The notes under the pieces are model-generated. The model searched no databases. It saw only the letters and a list, made by a program, of their open reading frames with translations, and was not told the DNA's origin. This document shows positions 1 through 5,505 of a stretch of 10,105 nt of DNA, one piece after another. Location: contig DASUWS010000376.1 in the NCBI GenBank assembly GCA_036378295.1, positions 1 through 10,105 of the forward strand. Reading direction: 5' to 3'. Each line of letters begins with the position of its first letter. Positions within the stretch are counted from its first letter, which is position 1. The DNA is from DAHUXT01 sp036378295 (GTDB lineage Bacteria > Chloroflexota > Ktedonobacteria > Ktedonobacterales > JADMIN01). The translations under genes were made by a program, and so were the position numbers.

Positions 1-6
1 GAGTTC

Positions 7-12
7 AGGAGG
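7..12 (+). promoter_or_regulatory. Shine-Dalgarno site of the DUF6504-like gene
   Basis: A perfect AGGAGG lies 3 nt before the ATG at 16. The spacing is short but the match is complete, and it decides that start. The reading frame stays open to the left edge of the window, so an upstream in-frame extension cannot be formally excluded. Confidence 0.6.
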
Positions 13-15
13 TCC

Positions 16-276
16 ATGGCGGTGTCACGCCGTTACAGTGAGCCTGTGGCTGTACAAACACGCCGAGATGGGAGGCCCCTCGCTTTCACCTGGAGAGGCG
101 TGACATACCACTTGCGTGTCATCGGCTGCTGGAAGCTCGCCACCCGCTGGTGGGACTCTGAACGCCACTCGGATCGTACCTACTACCGGGTGGAGACAGC
201 CGATCACCAGAACTTCGAGTTCTACCACGATGCCGCGCAACACGGCGGCTTGGTCCTTGATGTCCGCCAGGACTGA
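16..276 (+). CDS. DUF6504-like small protein
   Basis: An 86-aa soluble basic protein. The N-terminal third contains an FTWRGVTYHLRVIGCWKLATRWW segment (about residues 24-46), followed by a YYRVET strand and an FEFYHDA strand. This pattern (a 'W-R-G-x-x-Y' strand, then a tryptophan-rich stretch ending in WW, then a 'YYRV' strand) is what I know from DUF6504 proteins, which in Actinomycetota and Chloroflexota often sit beside Y-family DNA polymerase (ImuB-like) or DnaE2 genes. The biochemical role of the family is unknown to me. The start is fixed by AGGAGG just upstream. The gene to the left is off the window, so the expected polymerase neighbour cannot be seen. The stop at 276 is followed by a 364-nt gap before the next gene. 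The family call comes from recall of the pattern and needs a profile search. Confidence 0.7.
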   Translation: MAVSRRYSEPVAVQTRRDGRPLAFTWRGVTYHLRVIGCWKLATRWWDSERHSDRTYYRVETADHQNFEFYHDAAQHGGLVLDVRQD

Positions 277-582
277 TACCTACCCTACTCCCTATGAGGA
301 GGGTCGCTACATCCTCTCGCATCGTCCTCGAATGCATTGCCAGCACGCTGCATTCCAACCCCTACGAGAGCATTCCCCTTGGCACCCTGAGCATGGCGGC
401 GTCACTCTCTAAGCCATCCTGGCAGAGCAGGCGACAGGCATATTCGGCGCATACTGATAGACATCATCAGCATCACTCATGAAGACCTGGGAAGCGAGCG
501 ACAGCGACTCTATGACCAGCGGGATCAGGCCCGCTCGTGCGCCGGGTACAGGGATGTGGCATGGATCATGCACCGTTGTATT

Positions 583-598
583 TGGAACATTCGTTCCA
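583..598 (+). promoter_or_regulatory. Predicted LexA (SOS) box, Gram-positive type
   Basis: The 16-mer TGGAACATTCGTTCCA is a perfect 6-4-6 inverted repeat whose core GAAC-N4-GTTC matches the Gram-positive LexA operator (consensus CGAACN4GTTCG, with the outer C/G replaced by G/C). It sits 42 nt before the ATG at 641. A weak promoter can be drawn around it, with TTGTAT at 576-581 and TAAGCT at 599-604 spaced by 17 nt, which would put the operator inside the spacer as expected for a repressor. I found no second copy of GAACN4GTTC elsewhere in the window. Confidence 0.65.
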
Positions 599-607
599 TA
601 AGCTAGA

Positions 608-634
608 GACCATCAAGACCATAAAGACCATGAG
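608..634 (+). repeat. Three tandem 9-bp repeats in the leader of the 183-aa gene
   Basis: GACCATCAA, GACCATAAA and GACCATGAG follow one another directly, differing only in the last three bases. The third copy runs into the Shine-Dalgarno site (GAGGAGG, 632-638). The repeat therefore occupies the region between the SOS box and the start codon, where it could affect translation or simply be slippage. Confidence 0.7.
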
Positions 635-640
635 GAGGTC

Positions 641-1192
641 ATGATGAGCGAGAAGAGAGAGAAGAGCGAGAAAGAGACCCAACGTACCCAGCACAACCAG
701 CACAGCAGCCGAAACGACCGACACACGGATGTGGCCAAGCAGCAGGATCAGCGGCAGCACGCGGGTGACTCAGCGGAACTCCCCGATGGACGGGGCACCC
801 AGCTGCGTGACTCACCGATGATGGCCCGGCTGCTCGATGCGCTCGAACGCGGTGAGGATATCGGCCACTATGGGCGCCTCACCTTCACGATGATCGCGCG
901 TTTCTTCATGGATGACGATCACCTCGTGGCGTTACTGGCGAAGCAGCCGGGGCAGAGTGAAATGGATGCCCGGGCTATGGTGAGACAAGTCGAGACACAT
1001 GACTACAGTCCGCCCACCCGCGATCGTATCCTCGCCTGGCAGCGCGAGCAAGCGTATCAGATCGTGCCAGACCCCGATGACCCGAACAGCGGCAATGTCT
1101 ACAAAGAGATGCGTTTCCCTGAGGAGGTCTACGAGCGGATCGAGGACTATTATGAAGAGCAAGCCGAAGCTGAGGAGCAGCGAGAGGGCTAA
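641..1192 (+). CDS. Unrecognised 183-aa protein under a predicted SOS box
   Basis: I do not recognise a named family. Residues 1-57 are charged, low-complexity and probably disordered (SEKREKSEKE, QHNQHSSRNDRH). Residues 58-172 look like a folded alpha-rich domain with motifs ERGEDIGHYGRLTF (69-82), ARFFMDDDHLVALLAKQPG (86-104), DYSPPTRDRILAWQREQ (121-137), DPDDPNSGNVYKEMRFP (144-160) and VYERIEDYYEEQ (163-174), ending in a Glu-rich tail. There is no signal peptide or membrane segment. The GAGGAGG at 632-638 is only 2 nt from the ATG at 641, so the adjacent ATG at 644 is the more likely start. The LexA-type operator upstream suggests induction by DNA damage, and the DUF6504-like gene before it fits that setting. 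The function itself is unknown. The composition of the core looks like real coding sequence. Confidence 0.75.
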   Translation: MMSEKREKSEKETQRTQHNQHSSRNDRHTDVAKQQDQRQHAGDSAELPDGRGTQLRDSPMMARLLDALERGEDIGHYGRLTFTMIARFFMDDDHLVALLAKQPGQSEMDARAMVRQVETHDYSPPTRDRILAWQREQAYQIVPDPDDPNSGNVYKEMRFPEEVYERIEDYYEEQAEAEEQREG

Positions 1193-1488
1193 CTGTGCTA
1201 ACTGAACGGAACAGGAGCCCGAGAGGACGAGCGGCAGCGAGCAGAGGCTATCACTCCCTGATGGTGCCGCTGTCGTCGCTGCCACCTCTACCGCTGTTCC
1301 TGCTTCTGTCTGATGCTGACTATGCTAGATATGCGAGCTGTGCGATACCACTGCCAGCTATTGACCAACGAACAACGCAGTGCGCATCCGGCAGGGGTGA
1401 ATGATATCGTGCGAGCAGGTAGCAGACACCCTGGTACTGACACGCCCGATTCCTCGTGATGTCGATCGTGTCACACATCGCACATATG
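1193..1488. other. Intergenic stretch, nothing convincing
   Basis: This lies between the converging 183-aa gene and the 155-aa minus-strand gene. Short open frames exist, for example a GTG at 1195 and an ATG at 1401 preceded by AGGGG. Their translations have skewed composition, and the second runs antisense through the next gene. I see no clear terminator hairpin despite the convergent arrangement. Confidence 0.5.
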
Positions 1489-1956
1489 TCACGAGTGCGC
1501 GGGAGTCCAGGCTTTGCGGAGCGTATCGCGGATGCTTTCGTAACTCCGGCCTTGCCCGACCGCCTGGGCAATGGCGGGAGCAAACACCTGGACATAGAAG
1601 TCGGTGCCCATACGCTGGACGATCTCGCGCTCGAAGAGCGCATCCGTCTGGGGTTCGCCACCTAGCTCATGCCATTCCTGCTCGGTAGATGCCTTGCGAG
1701 CGTCCTCGTGCCGCTCGCCGTCTTCCCGTGCTTCTGGACCAGGAGGTTCAGTGCGATGGCTTCCGGCCCGTCTCCCGCCGCTCGCGACGACCTTCGCCAC
1801 CCACAGCCCATAGCCTTTCGCGTGCGGCTCGTCCATGCCCTTGTCCAGCCCTTTGAGCCGGTTGTACTCGGCAAAGATATCGAAGCGTCGGATGGAGCGT
1901 CGCGGCTGCAACGTCGTTGCGTTGTTGGCGTTGTTGGTAGAAGCGTGAGATCCCAT
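1489..1956 (-). CDS. Unrecognised 155-aa protein
   Basis: The start is the ATG at 1956, chosen because AGGAGG (1963-1968) lies 6 nt upstream; the frame also opens further upstream but without a comparable site. After an Asn/Thr-rich tail (residues 1-17) comes a compact block RRSIRRFDIFAEYNRLKG and KGYGLWVAKVVASGG (19-61), then a low-complexity hydrophilic linker (62-92). A second block follows, EWHELGGEPQTDALFEREIVQRMG and DFYVQVFAPAIAQAV (94-133), with a final helix SYESIRDTLRKAW (138-150). It is soluble, with no signal peptide. I cannot assign a family. The two blocks joined by a linker look like a genuine protein rather than a shadow frame. It lies downstream of the SRAP remnant on the same strand and faces the SOS-box gene, so a role in the same DNA-repair neighbourhood is possible but only inferred. 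Confidence 0.7.
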   Translation of the reverse strand: MGSHASTNNANNATTLQPRRSIRRFDIFAEYNRLKGLDKGMDEPHAKGYGLWVAKVVASGGRRAGSHRTEPPGPEAREDGERHEDARKASTEQEWHELGGEPQTDALFEREIVQRMGTDFYVQVFAPAIAQAVGQGRSYESIRDTLRKAWTPAHS

Positions 1957-1962
1957 TGCTGC

Positions 1963-1968
1963 CCTCCT
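1963..1968 (-). promoter_or_regulatory. Shine-Dalgarno site deciding the start of the 155-aa gene
   Basis: A perfect AGGAGG on the minus strand, 6 nt from the ATG at 1956. It rejects the longer frame starting near 2052, whose first 32 residues would be a hydrophobic and basic extension. Confidence 0.75.
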
Positions 1969-2090
1969 TTCCTTCCTGCTCCCTGCTTCCATGCGATGCA
2001 CCTTGAGTCGCCATGATGCAGCGTACGTGAGCAGGAAGAGTGCCAGGACCAACAGCGCCTGCGAGCAATCGCCTACGAGCGACAGGACCG

Positions 2091-2120
2091 TGCAGATCCA
2101 TGCAGACTAGTGCAGACCAG
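2091..2120. repeat. Tandem 10-bp repeat, three copies
   Basis: TGCAGATCCA, TGCAGACTAG and TGCAGACCAG follow one another exactly, and a partial fourth unit (TGCTAGGCGG) overlaps the SRAP stop. The 10-bp period places the conserved TGCAGA block on one helical face. It lies between the SRAP remnant and the start of the 155-aa gene on the minus strand, where a regulator binding site could be. No regulator for it is visible. Confidence 0.6.
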
Positions 2121-2122
2121 TG

Positions 2123-2578
2123 CTAGGCGGCACGCTCCGTTACCAGCAGTTCGTCAGGATAGGGCCGCAGATAGTCTGTGATCCGCTCCACCTCAGTCAT
2201 GTCCGGGTCGAGCCAGGCATCTTCCTCTTCCGGCAGCAGAATCACCGGCATCCGGGTATGGATCGGCGCCATCACGGCATTGAGGGTCGTGGTGATGATG
2301 GTGCAGGTAGCCAACTCCTCGCCCGTTGGGCTCTTCCAGCGATCATAGAGCCCGGCCAGCGCAAACAGGTCTTCGTCACGGCGCGCGATCCGATACTTCG
2401 TCTTGCGACCTGGACTGGCCGCCGAGGCACCCGCCGATGCTGCCCATTCGAAGAATGCCGAGGCGGGAATGAGGCAGCGTTGTGAGCGCAGGGCGCGTTT
2501 GGCCGACGGCGGGGTCGCGATTGAGGATCTCGTTGACCCGTACCCCGGCTTTCGCCTCAGACTCATCGACCGCGCCAT
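2123..2578 (-). pseudogene. SRAP (YedK/HMCES-like) gene, N-terminally truncated
   Basis: SRAP proteins form a thiazolidine crosslink between Cys2 and abasic sites in single-stranded DNA, shielding them during replication. Here the C-terminal two thirds is clear: RCLIPASAFFEW (the Glu of the active site), DLFALAGLYDRWKSPTGE, TCTIITTTLNAVMAPIHTRMPVILLP (the active-site His in PIHTRMP) and AWLDP. The N-terminal part is missing: there is no MCGRF start with the obligatory Cys2, no WGL(I/V)P segment, and the NARAET motif is degenerate (STRSSIATPPSAKRAL aligns with its downstream flank). The frame is closed by a TGA at 2627-2629, and the E2 gene ends at 2645, leaving no room for the lost about 70 residues. 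The ATG at 2578 has no strong ribosome binding site. I call it a truncated, probably non-functional copy. Confidence 0.75.
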
Positions 2579-2644
2579 CGACGATTCCGCCAGGCACCTC
2601 GCCAGAGCGTGTCGTACGTATCGGATTCATAGCCGCACCTCATT

Positions 2645-3526
2645 TCACGTGGTAGCTACTTGCTGCTGTGACTTCTTTGACGCGCCAAACGCTCTCGCAG
2701 GCTCCGCCTCAACCGTAGCCGTGACGCTCCCCAGGCCATTCAGGCCGTAGCCGCTTTCGATTAGCTCTTTCAGGCGCCGGACGAAGCGCGCGGTGGGGGC
2801 GCCGTCAACGATCTCGTGGTCCACGCTGATCGTCAGGCTCAGATACTCCCGGGTGGCCGTCTGTCCGTCCACCGACACCTGCTTCTCGCCGATGCCTCCC
2901 ACCGTCACCATCAGCGAAGTCGCCGACGGTGGGGAGATGCCCCAGCCGGCCCCGCTCCCGAACATACCCACGGACGAGATCTCCACCGTCCCCACGATGT
3001 TCTTCCAAACCCGTGGACGCCTCCTCCCTACCCAGCCCCAAATCCAGACGAAGGGCCTGAAGAGCGCGGCCGGCAATCGCATCGGCAGGAACCGCTTCAT
3101 CAGGTCTCCCGCATCCATACTCTGGGCCGCGCGGATCTCGTCGTGCAGCTCGCGCACGGTCTTCCGGTGCGCCGCGCGGAGGACGTGCGGCACGACGTAC
3201 TTCTGGCCGGCTACGTCACGCTCGATGTAAGTCAGCACGTCCACGTCGTCGAACACGACGAGGTGCTTGCCGCCCTGGCGAATGGCCTGCACGCCCTTGT
3301 TCTCATCTATGGCTCTCGCCAGGCAGGCAACCAGGAACGCCGTGAACGACAGGGACTCCCCGGTCTTCGCCTTGTGATCCCGCAGCAATGCGCGCGCCGT
3401 CGTCACGTCGGCTTCGAACAGACCGTGGATCACCGTCTTGTGGTGGGTTGAGCGGAATGCAGCCACCATCCAGCGCCGGTACTTCGGGTACGGGACCACC
3501 CGATAATCCGCCTGCTGCCGGTTCAT
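2645..3526 (-). CDS. Stand-alone 2-oxoacid dehydrogenase E2 acyltransferase catalytic domain
   Basis: A 293-aa protein consisting only of the chloramphenicol acetyltransferase-like E2 catalytic fold (PF00198 type), with no lipoyl or peripheral-subunit-binding domain at the N-terminus. E2 cores transfer acyl groups from lipoyl-lysine to CoA. The catalytic signature is SVDHEIVDGAPTARFVRRL (234-252), with His237 and Asp241 of HxxxDG. Other typical parts are LSFTAFLVACLARAI (59-73), YVVPHVLRAAHRKTVRELHDEI (110-131) and VEISSVGMFGSGAGWGI (181-197). An aromatic stretch at 156-167 (RPFVWIWGWVGR) may contact membrane or substrate. AGGAG at 3534-3538 supports the start. Without a lipoyl domain it cannot work as a classical complex subunit alone, so another acyltransferase role is possible. 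It is the last gene of the F420 cassette, 36 nt after the PPOX gene. A decayed paralogue lies at 5066-5460. Confidence 0.88.
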   Translation of the reverse strand: MNRQQADYRVVPYPKYRRWMVAAFRSTHHKTVIHGLFEADVTTARALLRDHKAKTGESLSFTAFLVACLARAIDENKGVQAIRQGGKHLVVFDDVDVLTYIERDVAGQKYVVPHVLRAAHRKTVRELHDEIRAAQSMDAGDLMKRFLPMRLPAALFRPFVWIWGWVGRRRPRVWKNIVGTVEISSVGMFGSGAGWGISPPSATSLMVTVGGIGEKQVSVDGQTATREYLSLTISVDHEIVDGAPTARFVRRLKELIESGYGLNGLGSVTATVEAEPARAFGASKKSQQQVATT

Positions 3527-3562
3527 GTCCTGTCTCCTCTCTCCTCCCCATTCGTCGCCGGT

Positions 3563-4048
3563 CTATGCGTCGCCACCCTGCTTGAAGACGGCGTCCAGCG
3601 AGACCTTGAGCGGCTCGATCAGCGCGATCACCCGTGTCTCCTCCCGTCGCCGCTCGACTGGGTAGATATCGCCGTAGAAGTGCTCCTTGCCCGTATAGCG
3701 CCGCGTCAGCTCATCGGCGTGGTTCTCCGCGCCCTCGCGCTGCAGCTCCACCACCCGGCCCCGCACCTCGATCCAGCGGCTCGTATTCCGCGGGTCCACC
3801 ACCAGGAGCGTCACCCGCGGATTTGCCTGCATGTTCAGGCCCTTCTGGCGCTCAAGCGTCGTGTTGATGCGCACATGCGCGCCGTCGTAGTCCACCCAGA
3901 CGACGCAGCACTGCGGCTGCCCGTCTGGCATCATCGTCGCCAGCACGCCGTACACCGACCCGGTCAGCAAGTCGCAATGGCTGTCGGGGATCGTCACCAG
4001 CCTCGCCGGCATGATGGACGCAGCTGACGTGCCTGACGTGCCTGACAT
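3563..4048 (-). CDS. PPOX-class F420-dependent oxidoreductase (copy 1)
   Basis: A 161-aa split beta-barrel flavin/F420-binding protein of the Rv1155-like PPOX class, whose members use F420H2 for redox of small substrates. Visible hallmarks are LLTGSVYGVLATMMPDGQPQCCVVWVDYDG (27-56), INTTLERQKGLNMQANPRVTLLVVDP (61-86, the 'K-x-x-N-x-x-x-N-P-R-V' segment that marks the family) and RWIEVRGRVVEL (91-102). A C-terminal helix and a YGDIYP stretch complete the usual length. The start is the ATG at 4048, because GGAGG (4054-4058) is 5 nt upstream; a longer frame starts at 4123 but overlaps the stop region of the preceding PPOX gene. The first 12 residues repeat SGTSGTS, encoded by a direct DNA repeat. 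It is paralogous to the next gene upstream, 22 nt away, indicating tandem duplication. Its substrate is unknown. Confidence 0.88.
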   Translation of the reverse strand: MSGTSGTSAASIMPARLVTIPDSHCDLLTGSVYGVLATMMPDGQPQCCVVWVDYDGAHVRINTTLERQKGLNMQANPRVTLLVVDPRNTSRWIEVRGRVVELQREGAENHADELTRRYTGKEHFYGDIYPVERRREETRVIALIEPLKVSLDAVFKQGGDA

Positions 4049-4070
4049 ATCGTCCTCCCTCCTCCCTTCG

Positions 4071-4496
4071 CTAGCCCTCCACACGGACGCGGGTCGGGGC
4101 GATCCGTACCTTGACTGGGACATACCTTGCCCGCAGTGCCGCCGGCACGCTGTCCCCGAAGAACTGCGCCCCCGCCTTGCACAGATACAGCTGGGTCAGT
4201 TGGTCAAGGTGCTCCAGCGCCCCTTCCTCCGTCATTTCGGTGACGATGCCGCGGATCTCGATGTAGCGCAGCGGCCACTTCGGGTCGTAGACCAGCAGCG
4301 TCACCCGCGGATTGGCGCGCATGTTCTTCTCTTTGCGGAATCCCCGCATCGTGTTCACCAGCACATCGTCCCCGTCCAGGTTGCACCACACGGGCGTGAC
4401 CTGCGGCTGGCCGTCGGGCATGACGGTAGTAAGTGTGACACAGTGGCTTCCGTCGAGCAGGTTACGATGCGAGTCTGGGATCTGGACGCGATTCAT
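4071..4496 (-). CDS. PPOX-class F420-dependent oxidoreductase (copy 2)
   Basis: A 141-aa paralogue of the following gene with the same split-barrel layout: IPDSHRNLLDGSHCVTLTTVMPDGQPQVTPVWCNLDG (6-42), VNTMRGFRKEKNMRANPRVTLLVYDP (47-72) and RYIEIRGIVTEM (77-88). The RxKNMxxNPRVTLL core resembles known F420-binding PPOX enzymes (TIGR03618 type), so F420 or FMN as cofactor is expected from the family. I chose the ATG at 4496, with GGGAG 7 nt upstream; a GTG at 4502 would be too close to that site. It lacks the Ser/Thr-rich N-terminal tail of copy 1. It lies 30 nt after the DDN-like gene and 22 nt before copy 1, so co-translation and possible heterodimer formation with copy 1 are plausible inferences, since these proteins are normally dimers. 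Confidence 0.88.
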   Translation of the reverse strand: MNRVQIPDSHRNLLDGSHCVTLTTVMPDGQPQVTPVWCNLDGDDVLVNTMRGFRKEKNMRANPRVTLLVYDPKWPLRYIEIRGIVTEMTEEGALEHLDQLTQLYLCKAGAQFFGDSVPAALRARYVPVKVRIAPTRVRVEG

Positions 4497-4526
4497 GCGC
4501 ACGCTCCCTTCGCATGCTCACTCTGA

Positions 4527-5048
4527 CTACGTCTGGCCAGCCGATAGCGCCAGGCGGATGCGGACCATCACCACGAACTGAGCCGCCCGCTGTACCGCGT
4601 CGGGATCGGCCTGGCGTTTGGCATCAAGCGGGACGTTGTAGCCCCGCGCCGCGTTGGGGTGCACCCGCAAATACGCGAGCAGCGCGGTCGTGATAGCCGT
4701 CTCGTCGTCCCGGATGACCTCGGCCGTCGCACGGAACCGCCGATGCTTGACCTCTACGACGACCGGCGCGCTCCCGAGCAGGTTCTTCCACCAGGCGTGG
4801 TACGTGAACACTGTGACCACGTTGCCCTCGCGGATATAGGCGACCGGGATGGTGTAGCGCTTGCCGCTCGTGCGCCCCATGTATGTCAGCAACATCAAGT
4901 CGTCGCTCAGCAGGAAGTGAAGCGGCGAGCGCAGGAGCAGCCGTACCACCACGTTGGTCGGCACCATGACCGCTCTCGGCGGTGGGGTCGGCGCGCGGAT
5001 CGTCATGCCACCGCGTTCTCGTTCTCGAACTCTTTCTAGCGTCTGCAT
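4527..5048 (-). CDS. Nitroreductase/quinone reductase family (DDN-like) F420-dependent protein
   Basis: A 173-aa protein of the deazaflavin-dependent nitroreductase family (DUF385/TIGR00026 type; relatives include Mycobacterium Ddn). The diagnostic region is LMLLTYMGRTSGKRYTIPVAYI (51-72), where G-R-x-(S/T)-G is the family's F420-binding strand-turn. It is followed by VVTVFTYHAWWKNLLGSAPVVVEV (77-100), the usual 'xxWxxNL' stretch. Family members are membrane-associated reductases of quinones, nitro compounds or biliverdins. The start at 5048 is decided by AGGAGG (5055-5060) 6 nt upstream; the ATG at 5006 is a possible shorter start. The same frame stays open upstream to 5375 because it runs into the decayed E2 gene, giving a false 282-aa 'fusion'. 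It is the first intact gene of the redox cassette. Confidence 0.87.
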   Translation of the reverse strand: MQTLERVRERERGGMTIRAPTPPPRAVMVPTNVVVRLLLRSPLHFLLSDDLMLLTYMGRTSGKRYTIPVAYIREGNVVTVFTYHAWWKNLLGSAPVVVEVKHRRFRATAEVIRDDETAITTALLAYLRVHPNAARGYNVPLDAKRQADPDAVQRAAQFVVMVRIRLALSAGQT

Positions 5049-5054
5049 ATCCCG

Positions 5055-5060
5055 CCTCCT
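5055..5060 (-). promoter_or_regulatory. Shine-Dalgarno site that splits the DDN-like gene from the E2 remnant
   Basis: AGGAGG on the minus strand, 6 nt before the ATG at 5048 and 5 nt past the stop (5066-5068) of the E2 remnant in its restored frame. This is strong evidence that the DDN-like gene starts here and is not an E2 fusion. Confidence 0.8.
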
Positions 5061-5065
5061 GTCAC

Positions 5066-5460
5066 TCAAGTCCGGCCAGTACGCAGTCCTACGGCCTCGG
5101 CCTCTCCCCCTTCTTCCTCTCGCAGTCCATAGCCCTCCTCGATCAGCTCGGATCAACTCGCCCAGCCGCGAGACGAAGCGCGCGGCCGGGGCCAGTCGAT
5201 GACGTCGTGGTCGAAGCTGAGTGTCACGCTCGGGTACTCTGCGGATGGCGATACGCCCCTCCATCACGCCTGGATTCTCCGCAATGCTGCCCAGCGTGAC
5301 GCCCAGCGCGTAGTAGCTGAGGGGGATCCCCCAGCAGCTACCCTTGCCGAACATCCCCACCGCCGTCAGCCCCACCGTCCCGCCGTAGCGCTTTGCACGC
5401 GCGGGTAGCGGCCGCTTCCGTCCGAGCGGAGGCAGCGGATGGCGCTGCCAGACGGGCCGT
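5066..5460 (-). pseudogene. Decayed E2 acyltransferase remnant (C-terminal part)
   Basis: Reading across frames restores a typical E2 C-terminus similar to the intact gene at 2645-3526: RYGGTVGLTAVGMFGKG, then GRIAIREYPSVTLSFDHDVID, then APAARFVSRLGELI, then EEGYGL, an acidic tail and TGA at 5066-5068. The lesions can be located: an extra base near 5240 (before GAG TAC), a lost base near 5194 (GAC GGG becomes GAC TG, destroying the G of HxxxDG), and a 10-nt tandem duplication at 5141-5160. A further shift is likely near 5385. The N-terminal half is missing, and the DNA then passes into the end of the CPBP gene. It cannot make a functional enzyme. It sits just upstream of the DDN-like gene, suggesting that the cassette once had E2 genes on both sides. 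Confidence 0.82.
5141..5160. repeat. 10-nt tandem duplication inactivating the E2 remnant
   Basis: GATCAGCTCG and GATCAACTCG stand side by side (9 of 10 identical). Removing one copy restores the E2 frame from GELI to EEGYGL, so this is a slippage-type insertion. Confidence 0.75.
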
Positions 5461-5469
5461 CCGCTGCCC

Positions 5470-5487
5470 GATTGCCTGATTGCCTGC
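5470..5487. repeat. Short tandem repeat, about two 8-bp units
   Basis: GATTGCCTGATTGCCTGCCT contains ATTGCCTG twice in tandem in the gap between the CPBP gene's stop and the E2 remnant. It may mark the junction where the N-terminal half of the E2 gene was lost. Confidence 0.45.
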
Positions 5488-5505
5488 CTCGCAATGGTCG
5501 ATTAC

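Larger units (their letters stand above)
277..640. other. Intergenic region with SOS box and leader, no convincing gene
   Basis: Most of this 364-nt stretch has no ORF with a good start. A frame running to the TAG at 603-605 reads like protein in its last part (ERQRLYDQRDQAR at about 495-533) but has no supported start and could be a gene remnant. An inverted repeat AGCGGG-ATCAGG-CCCGCT lies at 518-535; it lacks a T-tract, so it is not a clear terminator. The 3' end carries a LexA-type operator and a three-fold 9-bp repeat, annotated separately. Confidence 0.5.

Noticed and set aside
294..482. A 62-aa plus-strand ORF after the DUF6504-like gene
   Set aside because: No ribosome binding site, His-rich unstructured ending, no family resemblance.
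518..535. AGCGGG-ATCAGG-CCCGCT as an intrinsic terminator
   Set aside because: The stem is only 6 bp and there is no T-tract; kept only as an inverted repeat in the intergenic note.
1195..1404. A 69-aa plus-strand ORF starting at GTG just after the 183-aa gene
   Set aside because: Low-complexity Leu/Ser/Pro translation and no Shine-Dalgarno; coupling to the previous stop alone is not enough.
1401..1688. A 95-aa plus-strand ORF with AGGGG before its ATG
   Set aside because: It runs antisense through the better supported 155-aa gene and has an Arg/Pro-rich shadow composition.
2376..2630. An 84-aa minus-strand ORF with a weak GAGGTG site
   Set aside because: It overlaps the clear SRAP coding frame, and its translation has no recognisable pattern. 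The start signal may belong to the lost gene, but the product is not supported.
4527..5375. A 282-aa E2/DDN-like fusion protein
   Set aside because: The upstream half is a frameshifted E2 remnant that happens to share the frame; a perfect AGGAGG and ATG at 5048 start the DDN-like gene, and the restored E2 frame stops at 5066.
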